Assembly (NCBI GenBank): GCA_022592445.1
Contig: JABYQR010000141.1
Coordinates: forward strand, 41,946 to 105,945
Reading direction: 5' to 3'
DNA: 64,000 nt
Source: Cytidiella melzeri
Taxonomy: Eukaryota > Basidiomycota > Agaricomycetes > Polyporales > Irpicaceae
The translations under genes and the position numbers were made by a program. The notes under the pieces were generated by a model, which was not told the origin of the DNA, did not search any database, and saw only the letters and a program-made list of their open reading frames with translations. This document shows, piece by piece, positions 1-8,518 of this stretch. Every line of letters starts with the position of its first letter. Position 1 is the first letter of the stretch.

Positions 1-324
1 CCGTTACGAGATCGTCAAATCTTGCCACGACACTCCCGTGGCTGGTCATCCGGGCAAACACGGCACCATAGAGCTAGTCTCACGACACTATTGGTGGCCA
101 AAGATGAATCCCTTCGTCAAGACTTACGTACTAGGTTGTGATCGCTGTCAACGCTACAAGTCAGCTCCACACCCTAAAGCAGTACTACAGCCTCAAGAAA
201 CTCCGGCCGGACCTTGGGAACATGTCGATGTAGATCTCATCACTCAGCTGCCACCCTCTAAGGGATTCAATTCAATCGCGGTCTACGTTGACCATTACTC
301 CAATCAAACGCACATCATCCCTAC
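1..324 (+). pseudogene. Gypsy family-A integrase fragment (A0)
   Basis: This is the zinc-binding and early catalytic part of a Ty3/gypsy integrase. The reading frame from 38 shows an H-x-YWWPKMN segment, the CxxC pair in LGCDRCQRYKSAP, and then DVDLITQLPPSKGF with the first catalytic Asp. It is nearly identical to the matching part of A1 (about 5590-5880) and A2. The frame is cut at 324/325, exactly where the 5' LTR of A1 begins (TGTCATGG). The rest of this integrase does not resume after the A1 3' LTR, so it is a truncated neighbour copy rather than one half of a simple nested insertion. Its left side runs off the window. Confidence 0.85.
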
Positions 325-1013
325 TGTCATGGATGGCCTGACTAGCCCTTAATTTTCGCAATTTACCTCTTGTTTTTATCTGTAAAACTCCGGGCTACAA
401 CCTAGTTTCAATTCTCTTCGCATAAACTCCTTTGTACGTCTATTAAGCGCCCGTATCACGTGGCTTAGACGCTCCACACGGTCACATTACTTGCTACTAC
501 GTCACACTGGCATGTGACTTAGCTTAAGTAAGACCACATGGCTACAAGCACATGGCTCAGCCCATAGCTAGGGTTTGACGTCATAGATACCGTCCACATG
601 GACTCCTTATTGTTCTTTCCCTATTGTTCTCTTTATGGAAGGATGTTCTCACAGGTGTGGGAATGGAATACAATAGTTGGTCTCCTTTTAGATAGATTCT
701 CTCACGGGTAGAGTTCTTGGCAAGGTCTAGACAATAGCTATTGTTCTCCTTTAGGTAGTTCTTTTGTTCCTCGTTCACACGGCTTCTTGCAAAGCCTGCC
801 CTCAACATGGTCTGTGCGCAGGTCCCTGAAGTCTATATATACTGCTGCATGTACGCTCCTAGCCCCCATCTCGACCTCTTGGTCTTTACTGGGCTAGGTA
901 TCTGCATAAGGTTTATAGCTGGTGAGAGTATTGAGCTTCACGCCTACCACCACCACTTCGTCGTCATCCACTTCGTGTCCCTGTTTGTCACGTCGAGCCT
1001 TGTCTCCGTGTCA
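325..1013 (+). repeat. 5' LTR of A1 (short, intronless form)
   Basis: The LTR begins TGTCATGG and ends CCGTGTCA; the end is fixed by alignment with A2. It holds a TATA box at 834-841 and the predicted transcript start at 868. Compared with the A2 LTRs and the A1 3' LTR it lacks the ~67-nt segment between two copies of TTTACTGGGCTAG. U3 contains several ATTGTTC motifs, including the palindromic ACAATAGCTATTGT at about 738-751. Confidence 0.88.
834..877 (+). promoter_or_regulatory. A1 LTR promoter: TATA box and predicted mRNA 5' end (self-primer)
   Basis: TATATATA lies at 834-841. The 10-mer ATCTCGACCT at 868-877 is 34 nt after the TATA start and is the exact reverse complement of 1016-1025. 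In Tf1-like elements the primer is the 5' end of the mRNA itself, so 868 is the predicted +1. The same arrangement occurs in A2 and, with a changed base pair, in B2. Confidence 0.75.
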
Positions 1014-1015
1014 TT

Positions 1016-1025
1016 AGGTCGAGAT
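1016..1025 (+). promoter_or_regulatory. Self-priming primer binding site of A1
   Basis: AGGTCGAGAT starts two bases after the LTR end. It does not begin with TGG, as a site for a tRNA 3' end would, and it pairs with all ten bases of 868-877. In B2 the site reads AGGTCAAGAT and its partner ATCTTGACCT, a compensated change. Confidence 0.8.
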
Positions 1026-1085
1026 CGTTGTGTAAACCCTGGGTCCCCACTCCCACCGTTTTTAAAAGTTTATTCCTGTTTGACG

Positions 1086-1887
1086 AGTACGTCTCCGGTC
1101 TCTTCATACCGTTGAGCTACGCTTACGTCGTCCGTTTTCACCCCCTACGCGTTGTTTAGTGCCTAAAGACACGCGTCCCCGTTTCACAAAGAACCTCCCC
1201 ACAACTGAGCCTCAGCTCAAGAGGTGTCTTCCTCCATCCTTCCTCGACGCTCTCGCTGACAAGCGTAAGAGTGGTCAACCTCATCGCTGGTCTGACAAAG
1301 ACCTAGTCAACGTCGCCAAGTACGTATCCAAAAAGCCGCCTGTCAAAGGCATTACCATCACTGTCCCCTCTTACGAGGAAAATCAACAACTTCGCGCTTC
1401 TGCCCGAGCCTACGGAGAACGCGTAGCAGAAGAACGTGCTCGCACACTAGCCGAGCAACAAACCCACAAGCCAACTCTTGCTGAGAGGCTTGCCAAACTT
1501 CCCCCGCCCACTCCGGCTCCCGCTGCACCAAAGCCGGTGTTGATCGACTTCAAGAAGTTGTCACCGGTTGATCTTGTAGGCATCTTCAAGCCAAAACTTA
1601 CCGCCGTCCGCACTCGCTTGCAAGCTCTCACAGAGCTTGAAGAACTCCTGAACCGCGCCAATCCCGACCACCGTCGCGCCCTGCTCCACCTCGTCAACAA
1701 GGTCAATCGTTTCCTTAACCGAGTCGACGATCTTGCACCCATCACAGCAGACCGCGAGTGGCAGCTCCTGGACTGGGGTTGCAAAGCAATTGGGAAGGTT
1801 TCTTTCAAGCAGCTTCGTAAAAACTACGATAGAGTTCTAGCACAACTTAACGTAGTCAATAACGATAGCTACTTCGAGTGGATCTAG
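1086..1887 (+). CDS. ORF0 of gypsy A1: conserved pre-gag protein, start codon made by splicing
   Basis: The coding frame 1160-1887 (about 242 aa, stop TAG) has no methionine. A consensus donor A|GTACGT at 1086/1087 and acceptor TTTAG|TG at 1159/1160 remove a 73-nt intron and bring A1086 next to TG, giving ATG-CCT-AAA with A at -3. The predicted protein starts MPKDTRPRF, is basic, has a Pro/Ala-rich middle (about residues 100-125), and ends with a conserved block REWQLLDWG-KAIGK-SF-LR-NY that B2 shares. The family is not recognised: it is not Gag-like (no zinc knuckle) and not a pol domain. It is in the same frame as gag but separated by TAG and TAA. Alternative: non-AUG initiation at GTG 1159. 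Confidence 0.72.
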
Positions 1888-1956
1888 ACAGTCCACAGTT
1901 TTTACCACGTCTGTAAATAATTGTATACATTTCTACGCCTCATCACAGCACAAGAC

Positions 1957-3208
1957 ATGGACCAGAATCAACAGCCCGCTGCCCCTGCTGCTCCAGCTGC
2001 CCCAGTTGCCAATCTGAGCCAGCAAGACGTCCTAAATATATTGGGCGTTCTGTCACAAAGGATGATTGACCTCACCAATCAAGTGGCTGCCTTGGCAGCT
2101 GTTCAGGCACCAGCCGTCGCCGCGGCCACGCACACGTCCCGAGAACGGAGTATTGTCGAGAAGCCCGTCTCTTTTAAAGGAAAAACGTCGTCGGAAGCAA
2201 GACTTTTCCGGCATGCTTTCATCGTCTGGGCTCAGAACCAGGGCAAGGCGTTTTTCCAACAGGACGCGCAAGGCCAGGTCCGAGTGGACAACAATGGCGC
2301 GAGGATCTTTGATCCTCACAAGCTCATCACCAGTGCTCTGTCGTTCATGCAAGACGACGCCGCCGACTGGGCTCGCCCTCATATTGAGGAGCTAGCAAAC
2401 AGCAAACCAGCTTTTGGCAACAGCTGGGACACCTTCATCGAGGCTTTCAAAGCCAAATTCGAACCCATTGACGCTGTCATGGAGGCAAAGACAAAGATTG
2501 CCAACATGAAGCAGGGTAATAAAACCTTCGCCGCTCATATCTCGGAGTTTGAGACTTGGGCCCCTCGCACTGGCTGGAGCCAGCAGGACCTCTTCGATCG
2601 CCTCAAGTCAAGCTTGAGCACCGAGTACTTGCAACGTGTCTCGTACTTCCAAACTCGCGCAGCCACGTACGACGCACTCAAAGATCAGTGCAAGGCGGTC
2701 GATGCCCAGCTTGCCGACCTTCGCAATAGCACAGGCAAGGTTATGGTGGACAGTTCGTCAGGGACACGGCAAGTCCCACCAACAAGCGTTCCGCGATCCC
2801 AACGCTATGGAGATCGACGCCTCTCGCTTCTCCGCCTCGTTTGACGCCCTCTTTGCTGGACTAGGAAAGCAGGAGATCTTCCAGAAATGGAAGAAAGAGA
2901 TGAGCAAGCGCTGCTCGGTTTGTGGTTCGGAGAATCACAAGAAGAGGGATTCAAAGCACCCAGACGACCCGGTCTGCAACCATTGTGGTGGTACCGGTCA
3001 TTGGGGGGCGGTTTGCCTGAAGCGACTCCAAGGCGTCCCTAAGGGACAAAAAGTTGCTGCTACCTCGTCGACCTCGTCGACTACTACCCCGGCGAAGCAA
3101 GACGCGTCCAATGACAAGGATGCTAAGATTGCGGCACTCAAGGACATGCTTGACATCCAAAAGAAGCAAATGGATGAGATGGCAGCCAAAATCAATGCGG
3201 TTTTTTGA
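1957..3208 (+). pseudogene. gag: gag of A1 (frameshifted)
   Basis: The Gag polyprotein starts MDQNQQP at 1957, the first ATG downstream of the predicted transcript start. The capsid-like region (about 2150-2720) contains SFKGKTSSEARLFRHAF and WDTFIEAFKAKFEP. A frame change near 2750-2770 breaks the ORF; compared with A2 the frame moves inside the SSGxGHGKS segment. The other frame continues to a CCHC-type knuckle (C-NHC-GGTGHWGAVC region, about 2970-3020) and ends ...NAVF-stop at 3206-3208. A2 has the same protein unbroken (416 aa). Confidence 0.88.
3201..3208 (+). promoter_or_regulatory. Candidate -1 frameshift site at gag/pol junction of A1
   Basis: A run of six T (3201-3206) is followed by GA, so gag ends GTT-TTT-TGA. 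Slippage by -1 on TTT enters the pol frame (TTG-AAG-CGG). A2 is the same, and B2 has GAT-TTT-TAG with the same -1 relation. Two families thus place a Phe codon and the gag stop on a T-run. Confidence 0.5.
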
Positions 3209-6200
3209 AGCGGACTCGTGACACAGCCGCAGCTGCGAGTCCCCTAGATACCCTGTCCCTGCCTCCTTCGTCGTCCTCCTCGTCTTCTGCCTCGTCTTCC
3301 TCGTGTACAATGCCTACTCCATGCCCGTCGTCTACTATCTCCTCATGTACTATATCGTCGCTAGATCGGTTATCATCTCATTTCCGTGTACATGTACTAG
3401 TTAAAGGTCTGAATAGAAGCATTCGCGTTCCTGCAATGATCGATTCGGGAGCTACAGCTTTATTCATCAGTCACCAGTTCGTCAAGAAGCATAAGATTAT
3501 TCAGCACCCGCTCGAAAGGGTTATCTCATTGCATAACATTGACGGAACTAAGAATAAAGCTGGCGGATTAACGCACTTCGTTCGCCTTACACTCACAGTC
3601 GGAGATCACACGGAAAAGGCAGAGTTTCTCGTCACGGACTTAGGTCCAGAAGACGTCATTCTTGGGCTACCATGGCTCAAGCGCGTAAACCCTACTGTCA
3701 ACTGGGAAAAAGGAGAAATGACAATTCCGAGCGGCTCGAAGAATCTCCTGACAACCTTTCCAGAAGGTTGACGGTAATCGCAAAGAACGTAGACAGTGGG
3801 TCAAAGCCGGTATTATCCAAGACACCACTGACAAGTCTGGTGTATGGCCGGCTTCACCTACTCTACTAAGCTTGCTGCCGAAGCAAACGAAGCTAAAGCC
3901 AGCCTCCTTCGAAGACATCGTTCCATAGAGTACCACAGACACGCTAAAGTCTTCTCTGAGGAAGAGTCTAATCGGCTACCCCAGCATCAGCCCTGGGACC
4001 ATTCATTGATCTCAAACCAGACGCTCCTGAGACCATCAAATCGAAAGTTTATCCTATGCCCCTGAACGAACAAGCCGAGCTTGACAGTTCATTCAGGAGA
4101 ACCTACCAAAGGTTACATCACGCCTTCTAAGTCTCGATGGCTTCTCCAGTCTTTTTCATCAAAAAGAAGGACAACAAACTCCGACTTATTCAGGACTACC
4201 GCAAACTCAACGACATCACGGTAAAGAATGCTACCCCTACCGCTTGCTACCGACATTATCAACAAGCTCAAGGGTGCAAAGATCTTCACTAAGTTCGATG
4301 TTCGTTGGGGATATCACAATGTCCGCATCAAAGAAGGAGATGATACAAAGCGGCTTTCGTTACCAACCGAGGACTCTTCGAACCTAAAGTCATGTTCTTC
4401 GGTCTCACGAACTCACCCGCTACCTTCCAAGCTCTGATGGACAACATCTTCGCCGACCTCGTCGCCGAAGGCAAGGTGGCTGTCTATCTAGATGACATCT
4501 TGATCTGGAGCAACAACCTGACAGAGCATCGCAAGGTTGTACATGAAGTCCTCGAGCGACTTCAACAGCATGATCTCTACCTCCGGCCGGAAAAGTGCGA
4601 GTTTGAGAAATCTGAGATTGAATACCTCGGGTTGATCATTCGCGCCGGCGAAGTAGCTATGGACCCTGTCAAAGTCCAAGCAGTTTCTACGTGGCCCACA
4701 CCCAAGAACCTCAAAGAAGTCAGAGGATTCATCGGGTTTGCCAACTTCTATCGCCGCTTCATTCAAGACTTCTCAAAGCACGCACGGCCTCTACACGACC
4801 TTACTAAGAAGGACGTACCGTTTGTCTGGGGTCCAGCACAAGAGACTGCCTTCACGTTGCTAAAGAAGGCCTTTACCACTAAGCCTATCTTGGCAGTCTG
4901 GGACCCTGAACTCCCTACACGTCTAGAAGTCGATGCCTCGGGCTATGCGACCGGTGGAATCATCTCCCAGAAATCAAAGGAAGATGGATTCTACCACCCT
5001 ATCGCCTACCGGTCCGCATCATGACTGAAGCGAACGTAACTACGAAATCTTTGATCGGGAGATGTTAGCCATCACCGAGGCTCTCAAAGATTGGCGCCAC
5101 TACCTTGAGGGGCTCAAGGAACCGTTTGAGATCTGGAAGATCATGCAAACCTGCAGTACTGGAAGACTGCGCAACACCTCACTCGACGTCAAGCACGTTG
5201 GTCATTACTCTTGGCTGACTTCGACTTCGTGTTGGTACACAAGCCCGGTAGTACCATGATACATGCTGATCCTCTCTCTCGTCTTCACTCTCACGCTGTC
5301 ACGGACGAAGAAGACAACAAGGATCAGGTGGTACTGAAACCGGAACACTTCCGGATCCTCGCTACCAGTGCGCTCGCCACTGCTTCTCCACTTGAATCAA
5401 AGATCCGAGAATGCACGGAGCAAGAAGCAGAAGTCGCACAAGCTCTCGCTACCCTTCGCAAAAAGGGTCCTCGCAAACTTGTCGGCGTTTACTCGAATGG
5501 GAAGAGAGTGACGGGCTCATCTATTACAAGGGAAAACTCTACATCCCTAAAACAAAGAGCTCCGTCACAAATCGTCAAATCTTGCCATGACACACCCGCG
5601 GCTGGTCATCCGGGCAAACACGGCACCATAGAGCTAGTCTCACGACACTATTGGTGGCCGAAGATGAATGCCTTCATCGAGACTTACGTACTAGGTTGTG
5701 ATCGCTGCCAACGCTACAAGTCAGCTCCACACCCTAAACAGTACTACAGCCTCAAGAAACTCCGGCCGGACCTTGGGAACACGTCGGAGTAGATCTCATC
5801 ACTCAGCTGCCACCCTCTAAGGGATTTGATTCGATCGCGGTCTACGTCGACCATTACTCCGATCAAACGCACATCATCCCTACTACCACTAAGGTTAACG
5901 CTGAGGGGATTGCCATCTACACTACAAGGAAGTATTCCGACTTCACGGCATTCCCAAGAAGGTGTTCTCTGACCGAGGACCCCAGTTTGCAGCGCGCTTC
6001 ATGCGTGTGCTCTATCACCGCCTGGGCATAGAGACTGGTTTTACGACCGCCTATCATCCGCAAGGAAATGGCAAAGTCGAACGCAAAAACCAGGATATGA
6101 ACAGTATCTGCGTCTATTCTGTCAGCAACGACAAGACGACTGGGTCGATCATCTACCGGCGGCTGAGTTTGCACTCAACTCGCGAGTACATGCGGGTAAC

Positions 6201-6996
6201 TCCAAACACCGTTTGAAGTCATCTATGGATATCGCCCCGACTTCACCATACCAGTCGGCAAGCGAAGCAATATCCCATCACTCGATGAGCGCCTTGACAA
6301 TATGGCTCGAGTACGCAAAGAGACCGAAGCAGCTCTTCGTCTAAGCAAAGAAAAGATGAAGCAACTCTATGAGTCTGAGAAGCGCTCTCCACGCGTCTTC
6401 CAAGTAGGGGACATGGTCTGGCTGAACGCTAAGAACGTCCAGATCCACCAGGCTACCCCTAAGCTCGGTCCTCGACAACTCGGCCCGTACAAGATCATCG
6501 AACGCATTGGCGATCTCGATTACAAACTTGATCTACCCAGCTATCTCCGAATCCACCCCGTCTTCCATATCAACCGTCTAAGTCCCTGGCACGACAACGG
6601 CAAAGACGTACCTCCACCTCCTGATCCTATCGTCACAGAAGGAGAAGAACAGTACGTCGTCAAAAAGTGCTAGACAGCAGGCTACACGGACGATGGAAGA
6701 AGTTGCAATTCCTTGTCAAATGGGAAGGGTATTCAGACGGACACAATAGCTGGGAACCAGTAGAAAACCTCGAGAATAGTCAAGAAGCAATTGACGACTT
6801 CTACAAAGAAACCCCGGAGCGCCCCGGGTCATCAAAGCTTCACTCTTCGCGGATCTTCGCTCGCACTTTCGGGAATTCAATACCCAGACCGACCCCGCTT
6901 TCCTTCGCACGATCTATCCATCTACATACGATCTTAGCTGGGATGAAGGCAAACACATCGGTCTGGATATCTCAAGAACATCACACTGACGGGTAA
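3205..6996 (+). pseudogene. pol: pol of A1 (protease, RT, RNase H, integrase, chromodomain; many frameshifts)
   Basis: The protease motif IDSGATALFIS lies near 3440-3470. RT pieces are spread over 3844-5024 in several frames, with YLDDILIWS at about 4480-4510. RNase H covers about 4920-5260. The integrase zinc finger and core are at about 5590-6250. The C-terminal chromodomain (LQFLVKWEGYSDGHNSWEPV) lies at about 6705-6780. At least eight single-base indels break the frame compared with A2, so no functional Pol can be made. The dense 1-nt losses could be decay or, in part, assembly error. Confidence 0.88.
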
Positions 6997-7141
6997 CGTC
7001 GAGTCAACGACACCAGAAGGGGAGAAACTTCCTAGCATCCTTCTGACTAGACAATCGGGGCAATTCTGCTGAATCCCTGTAGACGGGTAGAAGACCTCTA
7101 TCACCACAGCACAGTGATGCTTCGCGAGGACGCTCGATTTT

Positions 7142-7154
7142 AGGAGGGGGGTAA
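7142..7154 (+). promoter_or_regulatory. Polypurine tract of A1
   Basis: AGGAGGGGGGTAA lies directly before the 3' LTR. The same purine run precedes the 3' LTRs of A2 (plus-strand complement at 17022-17034) and B2 (about 53948-53958). Confidence 0.75.
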
Positions 7155-7911
7155 TGTCATGGATGGCCTGACTAGCCCTTAATTTTCGCAATTTACCTCT
7201 TGTTTTTATCTATAAAACTCCGGGCTGCAGCTCAGTTGCAACCTTCTCTGCACAAACTCCTTTGCACGTCTATTAAGCGCCCGTATCACGTGGCTTAGAC
7301 GCTCCACACGGTCACATTACTTGCTACTACGTCACACTGGCATGTGACTTAGCTTAAGTAAGACCAGATGGCTACAGACACATGGCTCAGCCCATAGCTA
7401 GGGTTTGACGTCATAGATACCGTTCACATGGACTCCTTTTGTTCTTTCCTTATCGTTCTCTTTATGGAAGGATGTTCTCACAGGTGTGGGAATGGAATAC
7501 AATAGTTGGTCTCCTTTTAGATAGATTCTCTCACGGGTAGAGTTCTTGGCAAGGTCTAGACAATAGCTATTGTTCTCCTTTAGGTAGTTCTTTTGTTCTT
7601 TGTTCACACGGCTTCTTGCAAAGCCTGCCCTCAACATGGTCTGTGTGCAGGTCCCTGAAGTCTATATAAGATGCTGCATGTACGCTCCTAGCCCCCCATC
7701 TCGACCTCTTGGTCTTTACTGGGCTAGGTAAGCAACCCCCTCTTGTACTACATAGCTGGTAGTAACAATACTAACTTGGTCTTTACTGGGCTAGCAACTT
7801 GAACAAAGTCTGATAGCTGGTGAAAGCATTGTGCTCTACGCCTGCCACCACCTCCTCGTCGTTTTCCACTCCGCGTCCCTTTTAGTTGCGTCGAGCTTCG
7901 TCTCCGTGACA
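7155..7911 (+). repeat. 3' LTR of A1 (with intron-like segment)
   Basis: TGTCATGG...CGTGACA. U3 is close to the 5' LTR, but the part after 7795 is divergent. It contains an intron-like stretch at 7728-7794: GTAAGC donor, perfect TACTAAC at 7769-7775, and CTAG acceptor. This stretch ends with a second copy of the sequence that precedes its donor (TTTACTGGGCTAG). Confidence 0.85.
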
Positions 7912-8189
7912 GCGTGCATCACTGTTGTTTCTTGTAGCACTTCTCTACATACGTGATCCCCCCCCTCTTTCCCCTAGTTGTAGTGCGGCTCCCGCCTACC
8001 TCTTGCACTCCCACACGCCTTGTTGCTTCACACCGAATCTTGTTGTATCTCGTTGCATCTTGTTGCTTCTTGCTGCATTGAATCACCTCTTGTTTGTATT
8101 TATGTGCAGCCTAGAACTCTTGGACCCACACACATCACATATTCACTCCACCCCCTGTTACTACTTGCACATGTGATCACCTCTCTCGA
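7912..8189. other. No gene seen (278 bp)
   Basis: This is low-complexity, pyrimidine-rich sequence with TTGTTGC-like repeats between the A1 3' LTR and an RT relic. No ORF, RNA or element end could be supported. Confidence 0.5.
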
Positions 8190-8518
8190 GGTCTGGTGTG
8201 TTTGTGCCTGGTCAATCCACGTCCAGGGGTGTGTTAATGTCTCAGCAAAGTCCTTGATGAAGCGTTGGTAGAAGTTGGCAAATCCAATGAAGCTGCGTAC
8301 ATCACAGAGGTTCTGTGGTAACGGCCAGTTGGTGATAGCTTCTATTTTACCTGAGTCCATACAGATACTTCCGTTACCAATGATTAAACCTAAGTACTCA
8401 ACTTGTGACTGTTCAAATTTGCATTTTTTGGGGCAAAGATACAAGTCATTGGCCTCAAGTTGGGATAGTACCTCATGAACAATGTTCTAATGTTCTGTGA
8501 TGTCCGAACTAAAGATGA
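8190..8518 (-). pseudogene. Relic of gypsy family-B reverse transcriptase
   Basis: The minus strand encodes a decayed version of the B2 RT thumb/connection. KCKFEQSQVEYLGLIIGNG, DSGKIEAITNWPLPQN and FIGFANFYQRFIKDF can be read at about 8230-8440, followed by HPWTWIDQAQ, which matches QPWKWGEAQ of B2. The upstream part (8440-8518) matches the SSDITEHRKLVHEVL region with frame breaks. It ends abruptly at 8518, where the inverted-repeat unit begins. Confidence 0.8.

Larger units (their letters stand above)
325..7911 (+). mobile_element. Ty3/gypsy chromodomain retrotransposon A1 (degraded)
   Basis: This is a full-length but decayed LTR element: 5' LTR, self-priming site, ORF0, gag, pol (PR-RT-RNase H-INT-chromodomain), polypurine tract and 3' LTR. 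It carries many single-base indels compared with minus-strand copy A2, especially in pol. The flanks CCTAC (left) and GCGTG (right) do not match, so there is no target-site duplication. The two LTRs are alike in U3 but clearly different in U5. Both facts suggest that the copy is a recombinant of two insertions. Confidence 0.9.

Noticed and set aside
581..808. Antisense ORF of 75-79 codons (MLRAGFARSRVN...) in all four family-A LTRs
   Set aside because: It lies antisense in U3, and the LTR copies are nearly the same DNA, so conservation carries no information. No promoter or homology supports it.
1014..1030. A tRNA primer binding site after the 5' LTR of A1
   Set aside because: The sequence does not start with TGG and fits no tRNA 3' end I could recall. 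The exact match to the LTR 10-mer explains it better.
1159..1161. GTG as a plain non-AUG start of ORF0
   Set aside because: Possible, but the context is poor, and splicing at conserved sites creates a well-placed ATG at the same codon in three copies, which is the better explanation.
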